Source: Candidatus Sumerlaeota bacterium (GTDB lineage: Bacteria > Sumerlaeota > Sumerlaeia > SLMS01 > JAHLLQ01). Taken from it: a DNA stretch of 64,000 nucleotides. This document shows, one piece after another, positions 18,035 through 26,552 of this stretch. The stretch is from NCBI GenBank assembly GCA_030156535.1, contig JASGMJ010000006.1, forward strand, positions 62,001 through 126,000. The letters are read 5' to 3'. The translations under genes were made by a program, and so were the position numbers. Below the pieces are notes generated by a model. It saw only the letters and a program-made list of their open reading frames with translations, searched no databases and was not told where the DNA came from. Each line of letters begins with the position of its first letter. Position 1 is the first letter of the stretch.

Positions 18035-18958
18035 TCAGCGGCCCGACGCTCCCCCCGGTGTTTCGGGTGGATAGGGAAGGTCCTGGCGCGGATGCTCGTC
18101 GGAAGGGTATGCCTGCCCGGCCGGCGGAATGGATTCACCGTACTCTGGATTCTCGTCGATGTCGTCGAAGCTGGGCTTCTTGATGACGCGCGAGGGGGTG
18201 AGGGGGGCGTTCTCGTGTGGCTGGAAGTCCTCGCGGTTCTGCATGTGATCCGGAAGATTGACGTAGGATTCGTAGCCTGCGGCCCCTTCGGCTCCGACTT
18301 CCTCGTAGTATTCCTCGTAGGACTCTTCGTATTCCGCTTCCAAGGCCTCGGGATCGGCGAAACGGAACTTCGTGTCCACCAGCGAGGACTGGCGGCGGTC
18401 CTCCAGCCCTTCGGGCATGACGGTGCTCCCCTTGATGGCCTCCGACATGGGGATTGCCTTCACCCACTGGATGGCATCGCGGCGCACGAAATACGTCACG
18501 TCGCTGCCGTGCAGGATCATGAAGCGATCAGTCATGTTCGCGTAGTCGGAGATATTGCGCTCGGTCTCGGGAACGTGGATGTGAAACCAGGCAGTCCCCT
18601 TGACCAGACGCTTGTTGGTCAGCGTGGCCGACATGATGGCGAAGGATTCGACGTCTTCCTTCGACTCGACCAGGGAGATTTCGGACATCTGGGGATAGGT
18701 CTGGAGCATCGCTTTCACGGTGCGGTGTGTCAGCTCCACGACATAGCATTGGGACAGCGGGATGAGCGCTTCGCTGCCGTCGCGCAGGCGGGCGGGAAAG
18801 AACTCGCGCTGGCGGCGATTCAGAAACGATTCCAACGTGTCGATCGGGTTGTCGTATTGATGCGAGAGAAGCGGAAAAATCGTCGCTCCGATCGAGGAAT
18901 CGTCCTGAAGGCGAATATGCACCTCCATCTCGATTTTTTGCCTCGGAATCTCTGACAT
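18035..18958 (-). CDS. Unknown protein with two DUF6812-like domains and acidic tail
   Basis: 307 residues, no signal peptide. Residues 1-75 and about 95-170 appear to be two copies of one small beta domain. Each has a strand, a region about ten residues long, a loop, then R/F-containing strands and a closing hydrophobic strand with R-D-A-I-x-W-V in the second copy (VRRDAIQWVK). The layout V.G......P...R.SDY.N...RF..L resembles the DUF6812-type proteins found in many candidate phyla. Residues 205-240 are strongly acidic and tyrosine-rich (YEESYEEYYEE), then Pro-rich to the end. A shorter relative lies directly upstream on the same strand, and its NRDAILWIEP matches the second copy here. Function unknown. 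Confidence 0.65.
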   Translation of the reverse strand: MSEIPRQKIEMEVHIRLQDDSSIGATIFPLLSHQYDNPIDTLESFLNRRQREFFPARLRDGSEALIPLSQCYVVELTHRTVKAMLQTYPQMSEISLVESKEDVESFAIMSATLTNKRLVKGTAWFHIHVPETERNISDYANMTDRFMILHGSDVTYFVRRDAIQWVKAIPMSEAIKGSTVMPEGLEDRRQSSLVDTKFRFADPEALEAEYEESYEEYYEEVGAEGAAGYESYVNLPDHMQNREDFQPHENAPLTPSRVIKKPSFDDIDENPEYGESIPPAGQAYPSDEHPRQDLPYPPETPGGASGR

Positions 18959-19129
18959 CGGGCACCCCCGGTGAATAGTGGAAGACGCATTACAGGAAGT
19001 CTGGTCTGAGGGCCGGGTTTACCGCAAGCAAAGACAGACCACGAAACGGCACCGTTTTGCACCATGCCTCGTTGGGCGGAGACAGAGGAAATCTCGGGAT
19101 CAGATAAAGGGGAGCCGAAAGGGTGGGGC

Positions 19130-19669
19130 TCAGAAGTAGGCGGTCTCGTTCTCCGCGCGTGCCCGGGCTTCGGCCTCGGGACGCACCTCGGCGTGCTCCA
19201 TCCCGAACAGTTGCGTCTCCGGGTCCAGCACGAACGGCTCAATCCACAGAATTGCATCGCGATTGATATAGAAAAAACGTGCCGCGCCTTCGAGCGTCAC
19301 GAACTGCTCTTTGCCCGCCATCGCCTCGGCGATCACGGTGCGCACATCCAGATTCCCGGCCCGGCCTTCCAAAACGCCCAGAAGCATCTGCCAGTTGGAC
19401 ATCATCACAGCGACCAAATAGCGGGATGCCGTGGTTGCGGGCTCCTCGTGCGCAAAGCAAGTACGCGCAACCTCCAGGAGATCGCACTTCTCGAACTGGA
19501 GGTGAATCGGAGCCCCCCATTCAATATTCAGAGCGAATTCGCCCGCTGCCAACTCCGCTTCAAAGCTCTGGCGACTGGGCAGACCGGCGATCTCGCCGAC
19601 AAACGGAAGGGCAAGCGTCCCTCGGACGACCTGGGAATCGGTAAGGCAAGCTGTAACCGTAAAATCCAT
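19130..19669 (-). CDS. Unknown DUF6812-like single-domain protein, paralogue of the downstream gene
   Basis: 179 residues from the ATG at 19669. A GTG 14 codons upstream (19711) is also open, but neither site has a clear ribosome-binding site. MDFTVTACLTDSQVVRGTLALP begins a beta-rich domain. The C-terminal half has GKEQFVTLEGAARFFYINRDAILWIEP, which aligns by eye with ETERNISDYAN...RFMILHGSDVTYFVRRDAIQWV of the next gene, so the two are related. No catalytic motif is visible. The product is soluble and acidic at the end (EAEARARAENE). The gap of 171 bases to the next gene holds no strong terminator, so the two may be co-transcribed. What the pair does is unknown. Confidence 0.6.
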   Translation of the reverse strand: MDFTVTACLTDSQVVRGTLALPFVGEIAGLPSRQSFEAELAAGEFALNIEWGAPIHLQFEKCDLLEVARTCFAHEEPATTASRYLVAVMMSNWQMLLGVLEGRAGNLDVRTVIAEAMAGKEQFVTLEGAARFFYINRDAILWIEPFVLDPETQLFGMEHAEVRPEAEARARAENETAYF

Positions 19670-20117
19670 GGAGAGGCGCACGATCCTGTCAAATGGGGAG
19701 GCGTGGAACACAATGCCCTGGGATCAGGGGTGAGTGCACCTTTGATACCAAGCGAGAACCCCAGAGCAAATAAACGTCTCCGCAGCGATTCCCGCCTGAG
19801 GTGGGCAGACGGTTCAGGATAAGCCCAAACACGGGCAAGCAGAGAATTGGCTGCCTGTGCCACCGCGCAGAAAGACACGGGCCTTTGAAGAGAAAGTACT
19901 TATGGAATTCTCCAGAAGAGGGGTCGGCACTGGGTGGAAGCGCTTGCGCAGCCTGAATCCCCCCCTGTGCACGTGCCGTCTCTCTTCAGGCTGGCGGCAA
20001 CGAGGGAGCGCGAGGGTGCACCGGTGCAGCAGTATTGTCTCCATACGAGAATAGAAACGGGCGCCTCGTTTGGCTACAACGGGCGCCCGAATGGTTCTCT
20101 TTGATCTCTCAGGCGAC
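19670..20117. other. Intergenic stretch of 448 bases between pgk and the DUF6812-like gene
   Basis: No gene is supported here. The only clear structure is the pgk terminator at 20058-20089 near its right end. The rest has no recognisable RNA family or repeat, although it includes the promoter region expected for the 19130-19669 gene. Confidence 0.5.
20058..20089 (-). terminator. pgk terminator
   Basis: CGGGCGCC at 20058-20065 pairs with GGCGCCCG at 20082-20089 (8 bp, 16-nt loop). On the minus strand the stem is followed by TTTCTATTCTC. It lies 29 bases past the pgk stop. Confidence 0.7.
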
Positions 20118-21341
20118 TTATGCCTCGTCGAGGGCCGCAATTCCCGGGAGCTTTTTGCCCTCCAGGAATTCCAGGCTCGCGCCGCCGCCGGTGGAAACGT
20201 GGTCCATCTTGTTCTTGAGATCAAACTTCAGGACCGCCGCGGCCGTGTCCCCACCACCAATGATGGTGATCACGTTGTCGAGAGCCGCGAGCTTTGTTGC
20301 CACGGCCTTCGTGCCCTTGGCGAAGTCGTCGATTTCAAACACGCCCACCGGGCCATTCCAGACGACGGTGCCGGCCTTTTCCAGTTCTGCTTCGAGCGCC
20401 GCGATGGACTCCGGCCCGATGTCCACGCCTTCCATGTCAGCCGGAATGGCGTCGACGCTGACGACCTTGGTCGTCGCACCGGCGGCGAACTTGTCCGCCA
20501 CCAACACGTCGACGGGCATCATCACCTTGGCCTTGGCGCCCTTGAATTCCTCCAGAAGCTGCTTGGCAATCTCGGCGGACTCGTCGTCATAGAGCGACTT
20601 GCCGATTTCCTTCCCCTGCACCTTGTAGAAGGTGTAGGTCATGCCGCCGCCGAGGTACAGGATGTCCACCTTGGAGAGCAGGGCGCGGATCACGCCGATC
20701 TTGCTGCCCACTTTGGCGCCGCCGAGGATGGCGATCAGCGGGCGCTTGGGCTGCTCCAGCGCGCCCTGCAGGTACTTGAGTTCCTTCTCGATCAGGAAGC
20801 CCGCAACGTTGGGGGAGAGGAAGTTCGTCACGCCGCACGTCGAGCAATGATCGCGATGCGCGGTGCCGAAGGCATCGTTGACGAACAGGTCGGCCAGGCC
20901 CGCCAGCTTCTTGGCGAACTCCATGCGGGCGTCGCTGAACTTGCCCGTCGCCTTGTCCTTCTTCTCGTCCTCTTCCTTGTGAAAGCGCACGTTCTCCAAC
21001 AGGAGTGCGCGGCCGGGCTGGACGGCGGCGGCCATCTTCTCGACCTCCGGGCCGACGCAATCCGGCGCCAGGGGAACATCAAAGCCGAGCAGCTCGCCAA
21101 GGCGCTTGGCCACGGGCTTCAGGCTCATCGCGGGCACGGGTTCGCCTTTGGGGCGGCCCAGGTGCGAGCACAGGATCACCTTCGCGCCCTGCTCAAGCAG
21201 GTGCTTGATCGTCGGCAGCGACTCGGTGATGCGCGCGTCGTCGGTGATGTTGAGGGCGTCGTCGAGAGGCACATTGAAGTCGCAGCGCACCAGGACGCGC
21301 TTGCCTTTGACATCGATATCTTTGACGGACTTCTTGGCCAT
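20118..21341 (-). CDS. pgk: Phosphoglycerate kinase
   Basis: 407 residues, the usual length. Transfers phosphate between 1,3-bisphosphoglycerate and ADP in glycolysis and gluconeogenesis. The N-terminal signature [15 protein letters not shown], the segment [11 protein letters not shown], the [19 protein letters not shown] stretch and the C-terminal nucleotide-binding [11 protein letters not shown]-type loop ([13 protein letters not shown]) are all present. The start at 21341 lies 3 bases after a small inverted repeat GGAGGGAGCCTCC, in which the likely Shine-Dalgarno GGAGG could pair with the CCTCC next to it. This could affect initiation but is unproven. No other glycolytic gene is in the window. 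Its own terminator follows. Confidence 0.97.
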   Translation of the reverse strand: MAKKSVKDIDVKGKRVLVRCDFNVPLDDALNITDDARITESLPTIKHLLEQGAKVILCSHLGRPKGEPVPAMSLKPVAKRLGELLGFDVPLAPDCVGPEVEKMAAAVQPGRALLLENVRFHKEEDEKKDKATGKFSDARMEFAKKLAGLADLFVNDAFGTAHRDHCSTCGVTNFLSPNVAGFLIEKELKYLQGALEQPKRPLIAILGGAKVGSKIGVIRALLSKVDILYLGGGMTYTFYKVQGKEIGKSLYDDESAEIAKQLLEEFKGAKAKVMMPVDVLVADKFAAGATTKVVSVDAIPADMEGVDIGPESIAALEAELEKAGTVVWNGPVGVFEIDDFAKGTKAVATKLAALDNVITIIGGGDTAAAVLKFDLKNKMDHVSTGGGASLEFLEGKKLPGIAALDEA

Positions 21342-21653
21342 GATGGAGGCTCCCTCGGAGAAAATCGGGCGGCCACGGGAAAGAGACCCCGCCGCGCCGC
21401 CAAGGGGCTAGCCGGGCAGGGTGCCGCGTGTCAACGCCCCCAGAAGAGTTCCTGACAAGTTTTCAGTGAAACGGTCTCGGGGAGCGGGACGTGGTTCGGG
21501 GTTCGAGGATCGAGAACACGGGACGTGCGAGCCCCCTCCGCCAACTTCGGCACCAATCCCCCCCCCGATTTCGCAAAAGAGCCCCGCCGGGACGACTGAA
21601 CCGTTGATTTCCAAAGAGTACGCTGTTTTGAGAGCGCCCTCTCTCCCCTGCTT
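21342..21653. other. Intergenic stretch of 312 bases upstream of pgk
   Basis: No open frame here looks real and no strong hairpin stands out. It must hold the end of the DUF1611 transcript and the pgk promoter on the minus strand, but I could not assign either. Confidence 0.5.
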
Positions 21654-22736
21654 CTACTTCCCGATTTCCTTGCGGTGCTTCTCAATGGCCTCGACGAGGA
21701 CTTCGGCGCCAAAGCGCACCGGGTCGGTGACGGGCCGGCCGAGATCGTTCTCCGCCGCCTCAATGGCCGCCCGCGCCGTGTCCTCCGCCATGCCGTGCGT
21801 GTTGAGCACCCCGCCGATCACCCGCGAAGGCTTGAGCAGCTTCTGGACGTCTTCGTAGAGTTTGGCCACGATGGAGAGCGCGGGAATCAGAACGTGCTCG
21901 CGGTTCGACACGGCTGTGCGCGAGGGCTGGTGACACAGGATCATGCCGTCGGGCATGCAGCCGTGCAGCAGGCCAAGCGTCACCGGCGAATACCCGGGGT
22001 GCAGGAGCGACCCCTGGCCCTCGACGATGATCGCGTCGCATTGCCCATCCACGCTCAGGCAGTCCTTCTCCACGCACCCGCACATGAAGTCCCCCGGGAT
22101 GGCGTCCACCGGATGCCCCCAGCCCGTAATCATCATGCCCGTCTGGCCGGTGGCGACGAACTCGTAGTGCTTGCCGATGGCCTTGGCGGCGTCGCGAATC
22201 ACGAGCCCCGCCGTCATCTTGCCCAAGGCGCAGTCGGTGCCGACCATCAGCATCGAGTAGGACTTGTTGTTGATCATGGCGCCCATGCCGACGGGCAGGT
22301 CCTCGGGGGGCTTGCGCACGTCCCAGATTTCCGCTCCGCCGCGTTCGGCCGCCAGACGCAGCTCCTGATCGTTCTGGAGGAACTGGTGCATCCCGCTCCA
22401 GACGTCGATGCCGGCTTCCAGAGCCTCGATAACGGGGCGGCGGAAGCTCGTCGGAAGGCGCCCGCCAACCGGAGTGACGCCCACGACCAGTGTGTCAGGC
22501 TTGAGCCCCATCCGGAAAACGTCTGCCAACGAACCTACCACCGGAATGTCGCCGCCGCCATCGAGCAACTGCCGGGCAGTCTTGCCCGCGTTGGTCGAGT
22601 CGATCACGGCCACCGAGTCGTGCTCGGAATACACGAGGACGCCGCGGGTCGTTTTTGCTCCTCGTGGCGTGCAATATCCTTCGGCCAGATGAACGATGGT
22701 ACGTTTCGTGAAGTTCCTTTTCGCCGAGGAAGGCAT
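21654..22736 (-). CDS. DUF1611 P-loop protein (DgcN-like acetyltransferase family)
   Basis: 360 residues. The C-terminal half has a P-loop GTDCALGKMTA at 166-176 and downstream TGQTGMMI and VEGQGSL segments typical of DUF1611. The family includes DgcN, reported to acetylate D-glutamate, although substrates of most members are not known. The N-terminal half resembles a Rossmann-type domain with VVGVTPVGGRLP. The start at 22736 (MPSSAKRNFT) has AGGGAGATCAC directly upstream; the frame is open 33 codons further but with no family character. In many genomes a DUF1611 gene sits next to a dipeptide epimerase (DgcA); no such gene is seen here. The 128-base gap to the divergent kinase gene must hold both promoters. 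Confidence 0.85.
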   Translation of the reverse strand: MPSSAKRNFTKRTIVHLAEGYCTPRGAKTTRGVLVYSEHDSVAVIDSTNAGKTARQLLDGGGDIPVVGSLADVFRMGLKPDTLVVGVTPVGGRLPTSFRRPVIEALEAGIDVWSGMHQFLQNDQELRLAAERGGAEIWDVRKPPEDLPVGMGAMINNKSYSMLMVGTDCALGKMTAGLVIRDAAKAIGKHYEFVATGQTGMMITGWGHPVDAIPGDFMCGCVEKDCLSVDGQCDAIIVEGQGSLLHPGYSPVTLGLLHGCMPDGMILCHQPSRTAVSNREHVLIPALSIVAKLYEDVQKLLKPSRVIGGVLNTHGMAEDTARAAIEAAENDLGRPVTDPVRFGAEVLVEAIEKHRKEIGK

Positions 22737-22864
22737 GTGATCTCCCTTGAAAGTTGTCAGTGGTTGATTCTGCTTGATTTGTACTGAAAGGAAGGGCGAT
22801 ACGCCTCGTCCATGGTGGTCAATATGGGCCACCATGTGGTAAATTCGCCCCAGAGACGACCATC

Positions 22865-24709
22865 GTGACTCCCAGACGTTCCCTTGCCGGGTGCAAATCC
22901 GGCGGCCTTGAGGTCCTGTACACGATCTCGAACATCATCAACACCACCCAGGACCGGGCGAAGGTGTTGAAGGCGATCATGCGGGAAGTCGTCAAGCTGA
23001 CCCGGGCGACTTCGGGGAGCATCGCGATGCTGAATCCTCATCGCGGAATCCTGGCAATCGAGACGGCCATCAACATTCCCGCAAAATCCTGGAAAGGGCT
23101 CAAGCTCCAACTCGGAGTCGGCGTCACTGGCTGGGCTGCGTACAAGGGAGAGACCGTGCGCGTCGATGACGTTTTTCGCGACCCGCACTACGTGGCCATC
23201 AAACAGACGATTCGCTCGGAGCTGGCGGTGCCGATGTTTCTCCATCGCCAGGTGATCGGGGTCATCAACGTGGACTCCACGCGGCGCGGCGCCTTCACGG
23301 AAGACGACGCGCGCCTGCTGCAGGCCGTTGCCGAGCAGGCCGCCAAGGTGATCGAGACGGCGCGCCTCTACGAGGAGCAAAAGCGCCATAATCGGCAGAT
23401 GGAGGCGCTGTTCGAGGTGGGACGCCAGTTGTCCTCGCCGGCGCCCGTGGACGCGGTCTTGCAGACCGTGGTGCGCGAAGGACGCCTGCTGCTGAAGGCC
23501 GACGTGTGCGCCTTCGTGGAGTACCGCGAGGACAAGGACGAGTTGGCGATCCGCGCGCAGGAGGGGGCGGCGCCATCGTGGCTGGCGGCCGATCCGATTA
23601 CGTGGCGCTCGAGCATCCTGGGGCCGGTGATCACGCACCGCGCGCCGCTGTTCCTCTCCGAGCTTCACGAGGGCCACGCCTTCTGGGGGGGCGTGCTGGC
23701 CGGAGGCGGCGACTTCCGCAGCCTGGTCGCCGTGCCCGTCGTGTTCCAGAAAACGTTGCTGGGCGTTCTGGTGGTGCTGACGTCAGAGCCGCGCTCCATC
23801 ACCGAACATGAAACGCGATTGCTGACCCTGCTGGCCAGCCAAACGGCCGCGGCGCTCGAGAACGCGCGCCGCCTCGAACGCATTCATGCAACGGAGGACG
23901 ACCTGCACCGCGTCGAGCGCTTCTCGCTGATGGGCTCGCTCGCCGCCGAAATCGCACACGAGATCCGCAATCCGGTCACGATCATCAACCTGATCATGGA
24001 CTCGCTGATCGAAACGTACCGCGACAACGAGACGACGTTTCACGACTTGTCACTGGTGCGCGAGAAAGTCTCGCGGATCGACCACATCGTCGAGCAGACG
24101 CTGGCGATGGCGCGCAATCCGAAGGCGCGCAGCTTCGAGCGCCAGCCAATCGGCCCCGTCGTGGCCGATGTGCTGCTCTTCCTCAACTACAAGGTCGCAC
24201 GCCGCGGTATCGAAGTTGAAACGCTCCTGCCCGCCGATCTGCCGGAACTGGAAATGGACCGCGGCCAGATGCAGCAGGTCTTCCTCAATCTTGCCATGAA
24301 CGCCATCGAAGCGATGCCCGACGGCGGCCGTCTCTCCATCACGGCCGAACGGATCCACGACGTGGACCTGGGCGATTGTGTCGCCGTCTCGGTGCGCGAC
24401 GAAGGCCCGGGCATCGCCCGCGAAAACGTGCAGGCACTCTTCGAACCGTTCTACACCACGCGCGCCGAAGGCACCGGCCTCGGGCTTTTCATCACCCGCA
24501 AGCTCGTCGCCAATCACAACGGCGACGTGCGCGTGCAAAGTTTTCAGGGCAAGGGCTCGACGTTCACCGTGCTTCTCCCCGTGAAGCCACCGGAAGAGAA
24601 GCAAACGAGGAACGGAGAAGAGTCCGCGCTCGATTCCCTGATCGAAGGCAAGGCCATCCACTCCCAAGAGGTTCTTCCCCGTGCCCCAGCAAACAATTCT
24701 CGTCGTTGA
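22865..24709 (+). CDS. Soluble sensor histidine kinase with two GAF domains
   Basis: 614 residues from a GTG start with no clear ribosome-binding site. GAF 1 is at about 15-165 (GVGVTGWAAYKGETVRVDD, LAVPMFLHRQVIGVINVDS) and GAF 2 at about 185-335. The HisKA domain carries the phospho-accepting histidine in AAEIAHEIRNP. The HATPase domain has N box NLAMNAIEA, G1 DEGPGIA, F box FEPFYTT and G2 GTGLGLFI, all intact. There is no membrane segment, so it should sense a cytosolic signal. It overlaps the next gene by 29 bases; the pair forms a two-component system. The last about 30 residues after the kinase core overlap the start of the regulator gene and may be non-essential. Confidence 0.95.
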   Translation: MTPRRSLAGCKSGGLEVLYTISNIINTTQDRAKVLKAIMREVVKLTRATSGSIAMLNPHRGILAIETAINIPAKSWKGLKLQLGVGVTGWAAYKGETVRVDDVFRDPHYVAIKQTIRSELAVPMFLHRQVIGVINVDSTRRGAFTEDDARLLQAVAEQAAKVIETARLYEEQKRHNRQMEALFEVGRQLSSPAPVDAVLQTVVREGRLLLKADVCAFVEYREDKDELAIRAQEGAAPSWLAADPITWRSSILGPVITHRAPLFLSELHEGHAFWGGVLAGGGDFRSLVAVPVVFQKTLLGVLVVLTSEPRSITEHETRLLTLLASQTAAALENARRLERIHATEDDLHRVERFSLMGSLAAEIAHEIRNPVTIINLIMDSLIETYRDNETTFHDLSLVREKVSRIDHIVEQTLAMARNPKARSFERQPIGPVVADVLLFLNYKVARRGIEVETLLPADLPELEMDRGQMQQVFLNLAMNAIEAMPDGGRLSITAERIHDVDLGDCVAVSVRDEGPGIARENVQALFEPFYTTRAEGTGLGLFITRKLVANHNGDVRVQSFQGKGSTFTVLLPVKPPEEKQTRNGEESALDSLIEGKAIHSQEVLPRAPANNSRR

Positions 24710-26240
24710 CGACGAGCCCGATTTCATCACGGGATTCCGACGCGTCCTTGCGCGCGACGATCTCGAAATCCTTTCCGCCCAGAGCGGCGAGGAAGCGCTC
24801 GCCCTCGTGCGCCAGCGCCGCCCCGACGTCATCTTCATGGACCTGCGCATGCCCGGCCTCGACGGCCTCGCAACGCTCAAGCGCCTGCGCGAGATGGACT
24901 CGCGCCTCATCATCATCCTCATGACGGCCTACACGACGACCAGCACCATCATCGAGGCAATGAAGCACGGCGCCTTCGAGTTCGTCGCCAAGCCCTTCTC
25001 CGGCACCAAGCTGCGCGAGATCGCCGCCGAGGCACTCAAAGTCGCCAACGACATGCGCACCGTCGTCTCCTACCACCCCAGCGCCAACGAAAGCGAAAGC
25101 ACTGAACAAATCATCGGCAGCAGCGACGCCATGCAAAGCGTCTACAAGGCCATCGGCCAGGTGGCCGCCAGCAACGCCACGATCCTGATCACCGGCGAGA
25201 GCGGCACCGGCAAGGAACTCGTCGCCCGCGCCATCTACCACCACAGCGACCGTTCCACCAAACCGTTCATCGCCGTCAACTGCGCGGCCATCCACGACAA
25301 CCTGTTGGAGAGCGAACTCTTCGGCCACGAGAAGGGAGCCTTCACGGGCGCCGCGGCGCGCAAGCTCGGCAAGTTCGAGGTCGCCCGCAACGGCACGATC
25401 TTCCTCGACGAAATCGGCGACATGGCACTCTCCACGCAGACGAAAATCCTGCGCGTTCTCCAGGACGGTTCGTTCCAGCGCGTCGGCGGCACCGAAACCC
25501 TGCAGGCCGACATCCGCGTCATCGCCGCCACCAACCGCGATCTCCCCCGCATGATCAAGGAAGGCACCTTCCGCAGCGACCTGTACTACCGCCTCAACGT
25601 CGTGCACATTGAAATGCCGCCGCTGAGTCAGCGCGCCGAGGACATCCCGTTGCTCGTCGACTACTTTCTGCGCCGCCTGCAACGCGAAACGCGCCGCCAG
25701 TGCCCCTCCGTGTCCTCCGCCGCGATGAAGGTGCTGCAAGCCTACCCGTGGCCGGGCAACGTGCGCGAACTCGAGAACGTGATCCGCAACCTCGTGCTCA
25801 CCGTGAAATCCGACACGGTGCTGCCGAGCGATCTGCGCCTGCGCGGCGAACTCGCCGAGACGGCTCCGCCACGCGGCGAGTTCAGCGCCGCCGCCCCCTC
25901 CACACAGGCCTTTGCTTCCCGGACACCGGAGACTTCAAACGACGACGCGGACCTCATTGGCGGCGACGCGGCACTCGACAACTGCGTCTTCGACTCCGGG
26001 GTCTTTCGAGACATTGAGACCGCCGTGGAACCGTTGTTCGACCAACTCGTTGACGCCCGCGACCGCGGCCACAAGTTCAGCGCCTTCGACGTCATGGAAC
26101 GCGCCATGATCCTGCACGCCCTCAACAAAGTGAAAGGCAACCAGGTGCAGGCCGCGCGCCTGCTCGGCATCACGCGCAGCACCCTGCGCAAACGCATCGC
26201 CCGTTACGGGCTGAAAATCGACACGAGGGTCAGAGGGTAG
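24681..26240 (+). CDS. Sigma54-dependent NtrC-family response regulator, partner of the GAF kinase
   Basis: 519 residues from a GTG start that lies inside the kinase gene, giving a 29-base overlap. Receiver: acidic pair DDE at 10-12, phospho-acceptor D54 (IFMDLRMPG), T82 and K104. AAA+ domain: Walker A GESGTGKE at 172-179, an intact GAFTGA loop at 219-224 and Walker B GTIFLDEIGDM. The C-terminal Fis-type helix-turn-helix is QVQAARLLGITRSTLRKRIARYG. A low-complexity spacer of about 90 residues, including QAFASRTPETSNDD, separates AAA+ from DNA-binding domains and is longer than usual. It should activate sigma54 promoters on phosphorylation by the kinase encoded upstream; the targets are unknown. 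Confidence 0.95.
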   Translation: MPQQTILVVDDEPDFITGFRRVLARDDLEILSAQSGEEALALVRQRRPDVIFMDLRMPGLDGLATLKRLREMDSRLIIILMTAYTTTSTIIEAMKHGAFEFVAKPFSGTKLREIAAEALKVANDMRTVVSYHPSANESESTEQIIGSSDAMQSVYKAIGQVAASNATILITGESGTGKELVARAIYHHSDRSTKPFIAVNCAAIHDNLLESELFGHEKGAFTGAAARKLGKFEVARNGTIFLDEIGDMALSTQTKILRVLQDGSFQRVGGTETLQADIRVIAATNRDLPRMIKEGTFRSDLYYRLNVVHIEMPPLSQRAEDIPLLVDYFLRRLQRETRRQCPSVSSAAMKVLQAYPWPGNVRELENVIRNLVLTVKSDTVLPSDLRLRGELAETAPPRGEFSAAAPSTQAFASRTPETSNDDADLIGGDAALDNCVFDSGVFRDIETAVEPLFDQLVDARDRGHKFSAFDVMERAMILHALNKVKGNQVQAARLLGITRSTLRKRIARYGLKIDTRVRG

Positions 26241-26310
26241 TTTTCAGTCTTCGGTCTTCAGTCTTCGCCTTTCGGTCTTGGGGAGTCTGCCATCCTTGGC
26301 CGCCCCAGTG

Positions 26311-26429
26311 CTGAGGCGCCCGTGCGTCCCAGTGAGGCGTCCTTCTGCTGAGGCGCTCCTGCGTCCCAGTGCTGGGGCATCCTTCTGCTGAGGCGCTCCT
26401 GCATCCCTGTGGTGAGGCGCTCCTGTGCC
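26311..26429. repeat. Degenerate tandem repeat, three units of about 37-42 bp
   Basis: Units start at 26311, 26348 and 26388, each opening CTGAGGCGC. A 23-base stretch beginning at 26340 is repeated exactly from 26380 (period 40). GAGGCGCTCCTG recurs at 26350, 26390 and 26413. It lies downstream of the response-regulator stop in a non-coding gap. Confidence 0.75.
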
Positions 26430-26497
26430 AACCCGTCCCTTGTGTCCCCTTCCTGTCCCTTTGGTCCCTTCACCATCACCCGCCCGCCCAAGAAAAT

Positions 26498-26522
26498 GGC
26501 CGGCCTCACTAGGAGGCCGGCC
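26498..26522. terminator. pnp terminator (also usable on the plus strand)
   Basis: A perfect 9-bp stem GGCCGGCCT/AGGCCGGCC (26498-26506 with 26514-26522), 7-nt loop, followed on the minus strand by ATTTTC. It is 30 bases past the pnp stop. Confidence 0.85.
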
Positions 26523-26552
26523 AGGTTCGATTTCACGCTCAGGCGCCAGCGA

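Larger units (their letters stand above)
26241..26552. other. Intergenic stretch of 312 bases between two convergent genes
   Basis: No gene is supported. Its left part is built from short CTTC-rich repeats (26246-26280), then three degenerate units of 37-40 bp, then the pnp terminator at 26498-26522. A minus-strand frame across it is an extension of the repeat and not a gene. Confidence 0.6.
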
